A stretch of DNA of 64,000 nt from Anaerococcus pacaensis 9403502. Its GTDB lineage: Bacteria > Bacillota > Clostridia > Tissierellales > Peptoniphilaceae. The stretch lies in the NCBI GenBank assembly GCA_000308255.3, contig HG326668.1, forward strand, positions 62,001 to 126,000, in the 5' to 3' direction. Position numbers and translations under genes: made by a program. Shown here piece by piece: positions 52,507-60,403 of this stretch. Numbering within the stretch: position 1 is the stretch's first letter; each line of letters begins with the position of its first letter. A model generated the notes under the pieces. The model searched no databases. It worked only from the letters and a program-made list of their open reading frames with translations, and was not told the DNA's origin.

Positions 52507-53931
52507 CTAGTATGTCATTGCTGGTGAATAATCTGTAGATGATTCGTATACAACAACTGGTGTCATGTAGTCTACTTCTTCAAAAAGTTTCTTAGCCACT
52601 TCTGGTGGTAGGTTGTAGCAGCCGTGAGATCCATTGGTTAGATATATATCTCCACCAAAAGCTGACCTCCAAGGCGCATCGTGGAAGCCTTCTCCATCCC
52701 AACCTGTAGGCATCCAGTAGTCTACTTCGGTTTCGTATTCATTTTCTTCATCAAATTCTAGCCCCTTTAAGACAGTATCTTCTACCTTGTGTAGGATAGC
52801 CCCTACACCTACATTACTAGCCCATTTTTCTTCTGGCAGACCAGTTACTACATCAGTTTCGATTAAGAGAGAACCATTCTTGTAATACCACATCTTTTGG
52901 CGAGATAAGTCTAGCTCGATGTAGGTATCACCTATGTCTGTACCATCAGCTGTTCTGGTGAAACCTACGTTTGAATAAACAGGCTCTACCATCCCACTTG
53001 TACGAGAATTTACTAGTTCATATATTTTATCAATTGTCCCATCGATATCTAATTTAAAACCATATACGCCAGGTCCAACTATGATTTGACCTAGGTCTGT
53101 AGCATTAAACTTTCTTTGTCTGCCGTAGGTATTGGTCTCCTCTGCTAATAACTCTACATATTTTCTGACCTTATCATAGTTTAATTCAAAACCTGTTGGC
53201 TTTAGGTCAAATAAAGCTAGTAGTGAGTCGCCCTCTAGCTTGAAGTCGTAACCATTGAAATTAAAGCCTATAGTCATTTCTGCTACATGCTTAGAGTCTT
53301 CAACTATAGCTTGTAGGGCTTCTGAATCAGACTTAATTTTTGGATGATAGTAGAAATCATCATCTAATTTAATTTCTTTTTTCTTGGTATTGATTCCATT
53401 TATGATTTCTTCTTTAAGCTTGGTTTCATTTATCTTGTTGCCTTCTACTTCCTCTTCGATTTCAAATTGACCATTTTTTATCACAATTTGAGCATCTTTT
53501 GGAGCTGTTACTCCATTTACAAGCTTAGATTCATTGATTAGCTTATCTAGCTTGTTTTGATTGTAGAAGATTTTATATTCAAAATCATAATATTCCTTGC
53601 GGTCAGTTAGCATTGATACTGGCCACATGAAAGGATTTTGGTCAATTTTCGCCTTACTTGGTAGTTCTTGCTTATAATCTATGTCTTTAGGGGTGATTTC
53701 AAGGGTCTTTCCATCACGACCTACCACCTCTAGACCAAAGTCGTCTCTAGCTGTCTTTAGGGCATCTTCCTTTGATGCAAATGATATGTCCCTACCGTTC
53801 AAAAAAGTACCAGGCAGGGCAATATAAGAAAATATTACTGTGCCAAGCAAATATATGGCAATTAGTAGTGTCAGGATAAGAATCCCTATTCTCTTTCCAT
53901 TTGATTCTTTATTATGAGCCTTTTTGATAAT
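52507..53931 (-). CDS. L,D-transpeptidase (YkuD) with N-terminal membrane anchor
   Basis: Cell-wall cross-linking enzyme. The C-terminal YkuD domain has FHDAPWRSAFGGDI and the catalytic SHGCYNLP. The middle resembles the putative peptidoglycan-binding region found before YkuD domains. A start at the TTG of 53850 would cut the membrane helix in half. The frame stays open back to the TAG of the methyltransferase gene (53947-53949) and encodes a basic KKAHNKESNGKR followed by the full helix (GILILTLLIAIYLLGTVIF). No ATG, GTG or TTG lies there. An ATT at 53931-53929 or an ATC just after it, behind AGGAGAAAGAGAGG, is the best start, giving about 474 residues. The enzyme call is firm; the start is inferred. 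Confidence 0.85.
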   Translation of the reverse strand: MIKKAHNKESNGKRIGILILTLLIAIYLLGTVIFSYIALPGTFLNGRDISFASKEDALKTARDDFGLEVVGRDGKTLEITPKDIDYKQELPSKAKIDQNPFMWPVSMLTDRKEYYDFEYKIFYNQNKLDKLINESKLVNGVTAPKDAQIVIKNGQFEIEEEVEGNKINETKLKEEIINGINTKKKEIKLDDDFYYHPKIKSDSEALQAIVEDSKHVAEMTIGFNFNGYDFKLEGDSLLALFDLKPTGFELNYDKVRKYVELLAEETNTYGRQRKFNATDLGQIIVGPGVYGFKLDIDGTIDKIYELVNSRTSGMVEPVYSNVGFTRTADGTDIGDTYIELDLSRQKMWYYKNGSLLIETDVVTGLPEEKWASNVGVGAILHKVEDTVLKGLEFDEENEYETEVDYWMPTGWDGEGFHDAPWRSAFGGDIYLTNGSHGCYNLPPEVAKKLFEEVDYMTPVVVYESSTDYSPAMTY

Positions 53932-53946
53932 TAGCCTCTCTTTCTC

Positions 53947-55071
53947 CTAGTAACTTGGTCTATCTCCAAAATACTGATAAAAATCTACCTTTACCCCACC
54001 ATTGTAGAGCTTTCGTTTCTTTGAGAGTTTTCTCTTAAAGTTTTTATCAAAATCTGTATCGCTAGTTATAAAATACAAGGACCAAGTGTCCATGTTACTA
54101 AATTTATCATTGATTTTTTTATAAATCTCATCAACATCAACCCTGGAAAGTCTCTCTCCATAGGGAGGGTTGCTGATAAGTATTCCATAATCATCTGCTA
54201 GAGCAACCGATCCGATATCACGCTTTATAAAAGAAATATCTTCTTCTACACCTGCATTTACAGCATTTTGCTGGGCAAGGGAAATGGCTCTACCAGATAT
54301 ATCAGAGCCTAAGATATGAAGTTTCGTATCATAGTCTATTGCAGCTAGGGCATCCTTTTTTGCCTGGTCGAAATGCTTGCGGTCTATAAAGATAAAGTCC
54401 TTAAAGTCAAAGTCCCTATCGATGCCTGGGGCAATATTTCGAGCAATTCTTGCTGCCTCAATAAGGATTGTCCCAGACCCACAAAAGCCATCAAATAAGA
54501 ACCTATCAGGCTTATAAAATGATAAGTCCACTAGGGCTGCTGCTAAATTTTCACGCAGCGGTGCCTTGACAGTATCTTCCCTGTATCCGCGCTTGTGAAG
54601 CCCATCGCCAGATGTGTCTAGGGCAATGGTAGCTATATCATTTTCAAACATCACTTCTACCATGACTCTTTCTGCAGATTTCTTGAAGTGATTGATATTA
54701 TAAACACTTCTCATAGACTCTATGATAGCTTTCTCTGTGACTGACTGGATGGTCCTTAGGGCAAAGAGCTTAGACTTATGAGTTCTAGCATTTACAATGA
54801 AATTTGCATCCTTAGACAAAAAATCCGGCCAAGGTAATGCTTTGACATTTTCAAACAGCTGATCAAAATCAGTTGCTTTAAACGAATCAAGTACTAGATA
54901 CACTCGGTCAGCTTCTCTTAAATTTATATTTAATTTTGCTACATCAGCGAGTTCGGCAGTAAGTGTTATCATTCCGTCATTTACAGAAAAATCCTCATAG
55001 CCCATATCCATAAGCTGTCTTTTAACTAAAGCCTCCAAGCCAAAGCTTGTGCTTATCAAAAATTTGTACAT
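53947..55071 (-). CDS. THUMP-domain RNA methyltransferase (RlmL/TrmN-like)
   Basis: SAM-dependent methyltransferase of 374 residues. An N-terminal THUMP-type RNA-binding region (about 1-160) starts KFLISTSFGLEALVKRQL. The UPF0020 catalytic domain follows, with FDGFCGSGTILIEAA for SAM and ISNPPYGERL as the N-methyltransferase motif. It corresponds to B. subtilis YpsC/E. coli RlmL N-terminal half and should methylate guanine N2 in 23S rRNA or tRNA. Its TAG stop is directly followed by the L,D-transpeptidase frame. Confidence 0.88.
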   Translation of the reverse strand: MYKFLISTSFGLEALVKRQLMDMGYEDFSVNDGMITLTAELADVAKLNINLREADRVYLVLDSFKATDFDQLFENVKALPWPDFLSKDANFIVNARTHKSKLFALRTIQSVTEKAIIESMRSVYNINHFKKSAERVMVEVMFENDIATIALDTSGDGLHKRGYREDTVKAPLRENLAAALVDLSFYKPDRFLFDGFCGSGTILIEAARIARNIAPGIDRDFDFKDFIFIDRKHFDQAKKDALAAIDYDTKLHILGSDISGRAISLAQQNAVNAGVEEDISFIKRDIGSVALADDYGILISNPPYGERLSRVDVDEIYKKINDKFSNMDTWSLYFITSDTDFDKNFKRKLSKKRKLYNGGVKVDFYQYFGDRPSY

Positions 55072-55222
55072 AGTATTATTATAATACTTAAAAGTTCTTA
55101 ATCAATACATTTATCTAATTTGTGTAGAGAGAAAATCCATATCTAGTTCTTATACTTTTCTTTGTTGCTTATGTACATATAAATTAGTCCAAGAGTACAT
55201 CCTGGCTCTATACTAGTTAGAC

Positions 55223-55253
55223 TTGATAGCAAAACTATGGATTATTTTATAAT
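55223..55253 (+). promoter_or_regulatory. Promoter of the toxin RNA (RNA I)
   Basis: TTGATA (55223-55228) and TATAAT (55248-55253) are 19 bases apart on the plus strand, with the -10 perfect and the spacing long. Transcription would start near 55260. The bases 55072-55222 before it show nothing else I can support. Confidence 0.5.
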
Positions 55254-55263
55254 TTAATTATCT

Positions 55264-55285
55264 CCTTTTGTAGACAGAAAAAAGG
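55264..55285 (+). promoter_or_regulatory. 5' leader helix sequestering the toxin ribosome site
   Basis: CCTTTT (55264-55269) pairs exactly with AAAAGG (55280-55285), which is part of the ribosome site AAAGGTG for the small ORF. Such a helix at the 5' end of the toxin mRNA, hiding the ribosome site, is known for Fst-type systems. Confidence 0.55.
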
Positions 55286-55292
55286 TGTTTTC

Positions 55293-55388
55293 ATGGGGAC
55301 AATCTCATATCTTATGGAAAATTTATTTTTTCCCTTGTTCGTCTCACTGCTTGTAATCCTCATAAGCAAGAAGTTAGAAAACAAGTAA
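55293..55388 (+). CDS. Fst-like type I toxin peptide (31 residues)
   Basis: A short ORF not found by normal gene calling. ATG at 55293 follows AAAGGTG with 5 bases between. The product starts MGTISYLMENL, has one membrane helix FFPLFVSLLVILI, and ends in the charged tail SKKLENK. Aligned on the Pro it matches the Fst toxin pattern: Pro-hydrophobic-Phe-Val-small-Leu through the helix, then Ile-Ser-basic-x-Leu-acidic after it. Fst-type peptides insert into the membrane of their own host when the antitoxin RNA is lost. The gene ends 4 bases before a bidirectional terminator, and an opposing promoter lies beyond. Similarity was judged by eye from memory of Fst; no search was run. Confidence 0.72.
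   Translation: MGTISYLMENLFFPLFVSLLVILISKKLENK
55302..55313 (+). repeat. Direct repeat copy 1, inside the toxin ORF
   Basis: ATCTCATATCTT occurs here in the 5' part of the toxin coding region and again at 55441-55452 beyond the terminator. In par-type loci such repeats let the opposing antisense RNA pair with the toxin mRNA near its start. Confidence 0.75.
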
Positions 55389-55392
55389 AAGA

Positions 55393-55424
55393 AAAAGACA
55401 GTAGTAACGGCTACTGTCTTTTTT
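55393..55424. terminator. Bidirectional terminator shared by toxin and antitoxin RNAs
   Basis: A perfect 12-bp stem AAAAGACAGTAG (55393-55404) with CTACTGTCTTTT (55411-55422), loop of 6. T-rich runs follow on both strands. Both opposing transcripts would end here, which leaves their 3' ends complementary. Confidence 0.9.
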
Positions 55425-55440
55425 GATTCCATGAAGAATC

Positions 55441-55452
55441 ATCTCATATCTT
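55441..55452 (+). repeat. Direct repeat copy 2, beyond the terminator
   Basis: Second exact copy of ATCTCATATCTT, 139 bases after the first. It lies within the sequence complementary to the putative antitoxin RNA. The bases before it (ATGAAGA) also resemble those before copy 1 (ATGGGGA). Confidence 0.75.
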
Positions 55453-55513
55453 CCTTGTGATGTGGTTGTTCAAGGGCTTTTTTAGATGATAAGAGGTTGC
55501 TTCTCTTACTTAA

Positions 55514-55541
55514 ATTATATCATTTATTGAAGTATTTTCAA
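55514..55541 (-). promoter_or_regulatory. Promoter of the antitoxin RNA (RNA II)
   Basis: On the minus strand TTGAAA (55541-55536), a 16-base spacer and TATAAT (55519-55514) form a good sigma-A promoter pointing toward the toxin gene. No coding sequence in that direction needs it before the RNA methyltransferase, which starts 440 bases further, past the terminator. Confidence 0.68.
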
Positions 55542-55574
55542 TCTAGTATATATTATTGCATATTTGATATGTTA

Positions 55575-56393
55575 TTACTTATTATTCTCCAAAAACTCAT
55601 ATACCATTTCAAAAAGTATCGCTCTATGGTCCTCATTTTTAAATGAGTGGTCTGCTCCATCGATTTGTTCATACCTAGCATGAGGGTATGCCTTTTCGAG
55701 TTTTACATTGGAATCGTGGAAGACTGCATCATCCTTAGTCCCACGTATGATAAGGACATTTCCGTCATATTTTTTTGCTGCCCCGTAGATGTCTATTTTT
55801 AGAAAATCTATGAGGAAGTTTTTATGAAGCTTCACTCCGCCGATATCGACATCCTCTATCTCACGAGCTTTTTTGATGATATCTTTTTCGCTAGAAGATT
55901 CTATTCCATCCATACCATCTAGCAGTTCAGATCCAACTATCTTTAGATAATCAGGATTATTCATATCGCTTGCTGGAGCAAGCAATACAACAGACTTCGG
56001 ATCAACTTCGTGTGCTATAAGGGTTGATACCACTCCACCCAAAGAATGGCCTATGATATAAATCCTATCCCTATCCACGAACTCGCGCAGCTTTGTGAAA
56101 TCATATATCATCTTGGCTTCTTCTACTTCACGACTTACTGTCATATCATAAAAGCTGCCATCTGATTCATTGGTCCCAGAAAAGTCAAATCTTACTGTGA
56201 CATACCCCCTATCTGTGAGGTAGTCCGAGTGCTGGCTCCTAAACCAAGTCGACCCATTCCTATCCCCACCAAAGCCATGGTAGAAGATAGCTACTGGATA
56301 CTTTTTACTTGCGTCAAAGTCATCTGGAGTATTTATAACACCCCTAAGGGTGATTCCATTTTTCTTTGTGATTTGTTCGTAAATATATTGCAT
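55575..56393 (-). CDS. Alpha/beta hydrolase (esterase-like)
   Basis: A 272-residue cytoplasmic serine hydrolase. The oxyanion-hole region is FYHGFGGDRNGSTW. The nucleophile Ser is in IIGHSLGGVVS, the acid in RGTKDDAVFHDS and the His in IDGADHSFKNEDH. It resembles cinnamoyl-ester or acyl hydrolases of anaerobic firmicutes. The start ATG is adjacent to the stop of the flavoprotein gene (1-base overlap), so they are cotranscribed. Substrate is unknown. Confidence 0.85.
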   Translation of the reverse strand: MQYIYEQITKKNGITLRGVINTPDDFDASKKYPVAIFYHGFGGDRNGSTWFRSQHSDYLTDRGYVTVRFDFSGTNESDGSFYDMTVSREVEEAKMIYDFTKLREFVDRDRIYIIGHSLGGVVSTLIAHEVDPKSVVLLAPASDMNNPDYLKIVGSELLDGMDGIESSSEKDIIKKAREIEDVDIGGVKLHKNFLIDFLKIDIYGAAKKYDGNVLIIRGTKDDAVFHDSNVKLEKAYPHARYEQIDGADHSFKNEDHRAILFEMVYEFLENNK

Positions 56394-57772
56394 TAATTAG
56401 CTCCGTTTAATATACGAGCCATTTCTACACCTGAGGCAGATGCTTGTGATAGGGAGTGGGTCACACCCGAACCATCACCTAAGCAATATAGGCCTTTTTG
56501 GCTGGTTTCAAATTTATCATCAACATCTACTACAGAGTTGTAGAATTTAACTTCGATACCATATAAAAGTGTATCATCATTGGCCATACCTGGAGCTATT
56601 TTGTCTAATTGATAGATCATTTCTATGATATCATCAAGTTGTCTTTTTGGCATAACTAGTGATAGGTCGCCAGGAGTTGCATTTAGTGTTGGAGTTGTGA
56701 ATGATTTGGCCATACGTCTATCAGATGAACGGCGGCCTTTTACTAAGTCTCCAAATCTTTGCATAAGCACTCCACCACCTAGCATGTTTGATAGTCTAGC
56801 TATAGACTCACCATATTCATTAGAATCCTTGAATGGTTCTGTGAATTTATTGGTTACAAGGAGGGCAAAGTTTGTATTAGGTGTACGTAGGGCTGGGTCA
56901 GTATATGAGTGGCCGTTTACAGTTTGGATTCCGTTGGTATTTTCAACTACGACTTGGCCATATGGGTTCATACAGAATGTGCGGACTACGTCATTATATT
57001 GCTTGGTTTGATACATAATCTTGGCTTCATATACATCGTCTGTAATATGCTTAAATACTTCTGCTGGCACCTCTACACGAACACCAATATCTACCCTATT
57101 TTTTTGTGTAGGTACTTCAAATTTATCGCAGATTTCAGATATCCACTTAGATCCAGATCTACCTGCAGCTAGCACTAGGTCTTTACAGGTAAATTCATCA
57201 CCATCTTCAGTCTTTACTGTATAGCGACCATCAGCATATTCTACATCTGTTACCATAGTCATAAATTTAAAATCGATAGTGTCTTTTACATAGTCATATA
57301 TTCTTTGTAGGATGACTTTGTTTCTTTCAGTACCAAAGTGGCGTACTTTCGCATCTAATAAGTGTAGGTCATGGCGTAGGCACTTGGTCTTTAGGTCGTT
57401 TTTGTCTGTCGAATAAAGCTCAAGGTCATAGCCACCATCAAATTCCATTAGCACTTCATCGACATACTCCATTAGTTCCATCGCTTTTGGTTCGCCAATG
57501 TATTCATGAAGGTCACCACCGAAGTTGGTTGTGATATTGTATTTACCATCAGAAAGTGTTCCAGCTCCACCAAAGCCATACATGATATTACATGGGTTAC
57601 AGTGGATACAATGGTCTACTTTACCCATAGTGATAGGGCAAGCCCTATTTGCTACCTTACGGCCCCCATCAATAATTAGTACTTTCTTTTCTGTGTTTAA
57701 CTTCTTAAATTCATATGCCATAAAGGCTCCGGCTGCGCCCGCCCCTACGACTACTACATCATAATCTGTCAT
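56393..57772 (-). CDS. FAD-dependent oxidoreductase (COG2509-like)
   Basis: A 459-residue flavoprotein. FAD binding is at the N-terminus (DVVVVGAGAAGAFMAYEF, then LIIDGGRK) and near the C-terminus (GLYCLGDGSGVTHSLSQA). A conserved Cys group CIHCNPC near residue 55 may hold a cluster or disulfide. It resembles the COG2509 group of putative dehydrogenases, distantly related to thiazole and geranylgeranyl-reductase-type proteins. Substrate is unknown. Confidence 0.82.
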   Translation of the reverse strand: MTDYDVVVVGAGAAGAFMAYEFKKLNTEKKVLIIDGGRKVANRACPITMGKVDHCIHCNPCNIMYGFGGAGTLSDGKYNITTNFGGDLHEYIGEPKAMELMEYVDEVLMEFDGGYDLELYSTDKNDLKTKCLRHDLHLLDAKVRHFGTERNKVILQRIYDYVKDTIDFKFMTMVTDVEYADGRYTVKTEDGDEFTCKDLVLAAGRSGSKWISEICDKFEVPTQKNRVDIGVRVEVPAEVFKHITDDVYEAKIMYQTKQYNDVVRTFCMNPYGQVVVENTNGIQTVNGHSYTDPALRTPNTNFALLVTNKFTEPFKDSNEYGESIARLSNMLGGGVLMQRFGDLVKGRRSSDRRMAKSFTTPTLNATPGDLSLVMPKRQLDDIIEMIYQLDKIAPGMANDDTLLYGIEVKFYNSVVDVDDKFETSQKGLYCLGDGSGVTHSLSQASASGVEMARILNGAN

Positions 57773-57831
57773 ATATCCCCCTCTTTTCTCAACTAAAGTA
57801 TTATACGAACAAATCTTTGAAATTACAAGTC

Positions 57832-58377
57832 CTATTCATACTGAGCTCTCTGTCCACCGATAAGTTTTGGGCGAGACCTTAGCGCTGTCACTCTGGCCTT
57901 ACCTATGTATTTTTCAGATAACCTTAGAGGCACTTGAACAAACTTTACATGCATGCCAATCTCAGTATCACCTATGTCGATACCCGCATTTGCTACAATG
58001 TGTTCTACAACTACTGGATCTCCCATTTTTTCAAAAGCAGCCACACTTAGGGCCCCACCAGCATGTAGGGCTGGGATTACTGATACTATTTCAAACTTGT
58101 TCGCAATAGCTACTTCTCTTTCAATAGTAAGCGCTCGATTGATATGCTCGCAGCCTTGGATAGCTGGGCTTATCTTGTGTTTTCTACATACAGCAAGTAT
58201 TTCATCTATCACTGCGCGCCCTATTTCAAGTGACGAATCCTTACCAATTTGGCCGCCTCCTATCTCACTAGTTGAACAACCTATAACAATAACATCGCCT
58301 TCACTAAGATTAGCTTCGGCTATCAATTCTTTTAGTGCATTTCTCGTTTGTTTCTTGATTTCTTCTATATTTTCCAT
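57832..58377 (-). CDS. DUF436/TIGR01440 family protein (YwlG-like)
   Basis: A 181-residue cytoplasmic protein. Conserved parts are [39 protein letters not shown] and [18 protein letters not shown]. The family (YwlG of B. subtilis) has no proven function. It is divergent from azlC, with a 12-bp palindrome between them. Confidence 0.88.
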   Translation of the reverse strand: MENIEEIKKQTRNALKELIAEANLSEGDVIVIGCSTSEIGGGQIGKDSSLEIGRAVIDEILAVCRKHKISPAIQGCEHINRALTIEREVAIANKFEIVSVIPALHAGGALSVAAFEKMGDPVVVEHIVANAGIDIGDTEIGMHVKFVQVPLRLSEKYIGKARVTALRSRPKLIGGQRAQYE

Positions 58378-58434
58378 GATTCTCTCCTAAAAACATTATA
58401 CAATTTTTACAAATATTTCATATTCTCTTTTAAA

Positions 58435-58446
58435 ATTTGTACAAAT
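58435..58446. promoter_or_regulatory. Palindrome between ywlG-like gene and azlC
   Basis: ATTTGTACAAAT is a perfect 12-bp palindrome in the gap between two divergent genes, about 34 bases before the azlC start codon. It has the form of a dimeric repressor site. Promoter-like TATAAT (58399-58394, minus strand) and TAAAAT (plus strand, near 58451) flank it. Confidence 0.4.
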
Positions 58447-58479
58447 CTGCTAAAATATAGACAAAGTAAGGAGTCTATT

Positions 58480-59163
58480 ATGAAAAAAGCTTTCAAACAT
58501 GCCCTACCATTTACAATTCCAGTTGTGCTTGGATATATGTTATTAGGCGTAACTTACGGAATAATGATTAGTCAAATGGGCTTTGATAGGTGGCTGGCGC
58601 CCTTTATATCTCTGACTGTCTATGCTGGCAGTATGCAATTTGTTTTATTACCTTTATTACAAACAGATATTTCAGTACTTGCAATAGTATTCTTGACAGT
58701 ATCGGTCAATATCAGAATGATATTTTACGGCCTGCCGCTACTTAGCGAATACAAAAATTCTAGGTCTAAGTTTTTATTTATTCTTACCCTATCTGATGAA
58801 ACTTTCGCCCTAGATACTACAATAAAAGCACCAGCTGATGTGGATAGGTCAGATTTTTATTTATCTATCGGAATAATAAATTATATAGTCTGGGCCATCG
58901 CATCTTATATTGGTGCTGTTATTGGCGATGCCATTAGCTTTAATACTTATGGATTGGATTTTGTATTAACGGCGCTCTTTTTAGTCCTCACTGTCGAGCA
59001 ATACCAAGCCACTACAAATCACAAGCCACTTATGATGGGCTTTGCTATAGCTATTATTGCCCTACTGATATTTGGACCAAATAATTTTATGATCCCAGCC
59101 CTACTACTGATCGTGATGTCACTACTTATTACAAAAGAAAAAATGGAGGTTACAAATGACTAA
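58480..59163 (+). CDS. azlC: Branched-chain amino acid exporter large subunit AzlC
   Basis: Membrane protein of 227 residues with about six helices. It starts FKHALPFTIPVVLGYMLLG and has FISLTVYAGSMQFVLLP, then LSDETFALDTTIK, typical of AzlC. With AzlD it exports branched-chain or related amino acids. The ATG at 58480 has an AAGGAG site 7 bases upstream, so the earlier open frame is not used. Confidence 0.92.
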   Translation: MKKAFKHALPFTIPVVLGYMLLGVTYGIMISQMGFDRWLAPFISLTVYAGSMQFVLLPLLQTDISVLAIVFLTVSVNIRMIFYGLPLLSEYKNSRSKFLFILTLSDETFALDTTIKAPADVDRSDFYLSIGIINYIVWAIASYIGAVIGDAISFNTYGLDFVLTALFLVLTVEQYQATTNHKPLMMGFAIAIIALLIFGPNNFMIPALLLIVMSLLITKEKMEVTND

Positions 59164-59476
59164 TACTCTAGCTATCATATTAGCATCAGCCCTTACCACC
59201 TTTATCATAAGGGCGACTCCATTTGTATTTTTGTCAAAAAAAGAACTGCCAGATACGCTTATGTATTTAGGGAAAGTCTTACCCTTTGCTCTAATGCCAC
59301 TACTGGTAGTATTTGCCTTTAGAAATATTAGCATGCTAAGCTATCCCTACGGGCTTCCCGAGCTCATAGCAGCAGCACTTGTGATTATCTTACACGCGAA
59401 ATTTAAAAAAATGTTTGTAAGTATAGGTGTGGGCACCATCGTATATATGTTATTAGTTCAGTTTATTTTCATTTAA
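59156..59476 (+). CDS. azlD: Branched-chain amino acid exporter small subunit AzlD
   Basis: Membrane protein of 106 residues with three to four helices (LAIILASALTTFIIRATPF; FALMPLLVVFAFRNI; ELIAAALVIILHAKFKKMF). It overlaps azlC by 8 bases, as usual for this pair. It ends in the terminator at 59475-59505. Confidence 0.9.
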   Translation: MTNTLAIILASALTTFIIRATPFVFLSKKELPDTLMYLGKVLPFALMPLLVVFAFRNISMLSYPYGLPELIAAALVIILHAKFKKMFVSIGVGTIVYMLLVQFIFI

Positions 59477-59505
59477 AAATCCTAGGTTTCCCTAGGATTT
59501 TTTTT
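59475..59505. terminator. Bidirectional terminator between azlD and the DNA glycosylase gene
   Basis: A 12-bp stem AAAAATCCTAGG/CCTAGGATTTTT with a 4-base loop is followed by further T on the plus strand. It lies between convergent genes and overlaps the ends of both. Confidence 0.85.
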
Positions 59506-60402
59506 CCCTATTTTTTCTTCCCTACCATAATAGAAAAGGTATTGTTGGACATAGCCAGCATTGTCACCAAAATACTCTCTGGCATAGTTATCTACTAATT
59601 TTTTTGGTACTTCATGGCCGATAAATAAGGTCTCCATGACTCTTTTGATCCACACATCCACAGGGAAGGTTTCTCTCCTGTGATAGGTGAAAAGTAAAAT
59701 ACAATCTGCTACCTTTGGACCAATGCCAGGTAGCTCCATTAATTTTTTCTGTAAGTCCTTTGTCGCAAGCTTTTGGTCCATTTCCCAATCGAGGTGGCCA
59801 TCAAGTATCATTTGGCTAGTGCCTACGATTGACTTATCCCTGTATCCCACTCTCACATACTCACGGAGCTCAGCATGGTCTAGGTGGGCTAGGTCTTCTG
59901 GTCTTGGGAATGAGTAATAAGGCCTACCCTTATATTCACCAATATACTTACCATAGCGCTCACTTAAGATTCTAATAGAGTTTTTAATTCTCGTGATTCC
60001 ACTATTTTGTGAAATGATAAAGGAAATGATAGTTTCAAAATTTTCTTGATTTAATATCCTAATCCCATCCCCGTATTCACTTGCAGTTTTTAGGATGTCA
60101 TTGTCAGCAATATCAGCTTTGATCTGACTATAATCAGTGCCTAGGTCAAAATAATCGTAGAAATATTCGTAAAAATCTTCGATACTGATATTTCTTATTA
60201 GGGCACCTGCATCAGTTTCTAGTAGATTTACTATCTTATCTAAAAACACTGCTGTATATGAGCCGTCATCTTCGATATGAAAGTTGAAGGCTTGGCCGCA
60301 TTCAAAAATATGGGTTGGATTGAAAGAGTCTGCTTTTAAAAGCAGACCCTCAGTTGTTTCAGTTATATTTACTTCTTTTTTCTCATCTGTAGTATAACGC
60401 AT
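59482..60402 (-). CDS. 8-oxoguanine DNA glycosylase (OGG1-like)
   Basis: DNA repair enzyme of 306 residues. An N-terminal OGG domain has HIFECGQAFNF (31-41). The helix-hairpin-helix and GPD region is LMELPGIGPKVADCILLF with the catalytic Lys230, and FPVDVWIKR with Asp249. SQNSGITRIKNSI (131-143) also fits OGG. It should cut 8-oxoguanine from DNA and nick by beta-elimination. It lies 1 base after the sortase gene. Confidence 0.88.
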   Translation of the reverse strand: MRYTTDEKKEVNITETTEGLLLKADSFNPTHIFECGQAFNFHIEDDGSYTAVFLDKIVNLLETDAGALIRNISIEDFYEYFYDYFDLGTDYSQIKADIADNDILKTASEYGDGIRILNQENFETIISFIISQNSGITRIKNSIRILSERYGKYIGEYKGRPYYSFPRPEDLAHLDHAELREYVRVGYRDKSIVGTSQMILDGHLDWEMDQKLATKDLQKKLMELPGIGPKVADCILLFTYHRRETFPVDVWIKRVMETLFIGHEVPKKLVDNYAREYFGDNAGYVQQYLFYYGREEKIGKKNPRET

Positions 60403-60403
60403 A

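Larger units (their letters stand above)
55388..55507 (-). ncRNA. Putative antitoxin RNA (RNA II)
   Basis: A transcript from the minus-strand promoter at 55541-55514 would run from about 55507 to the shared terminator near 55390, some 115-120 bases. Near its 5' end it can form a hairpin TAAGAG/CTCTTA (around 55489-55507). It carries the complement of the second direct repeat (55452-55441), which can also pair with the first repeat in the toxin mRNA, and the complement of the terminator. No ORF is evident. Inferred from layout. Confidence 0.6.

Noticed and set aside
55247-55432. Minus-strand ORF of 61 codons over the toxin locus
   Set aside because: It runs through the perfect bidirectional terminator, has no ribosome site, and is the complement of the better-supported 31-codon plus ORF.
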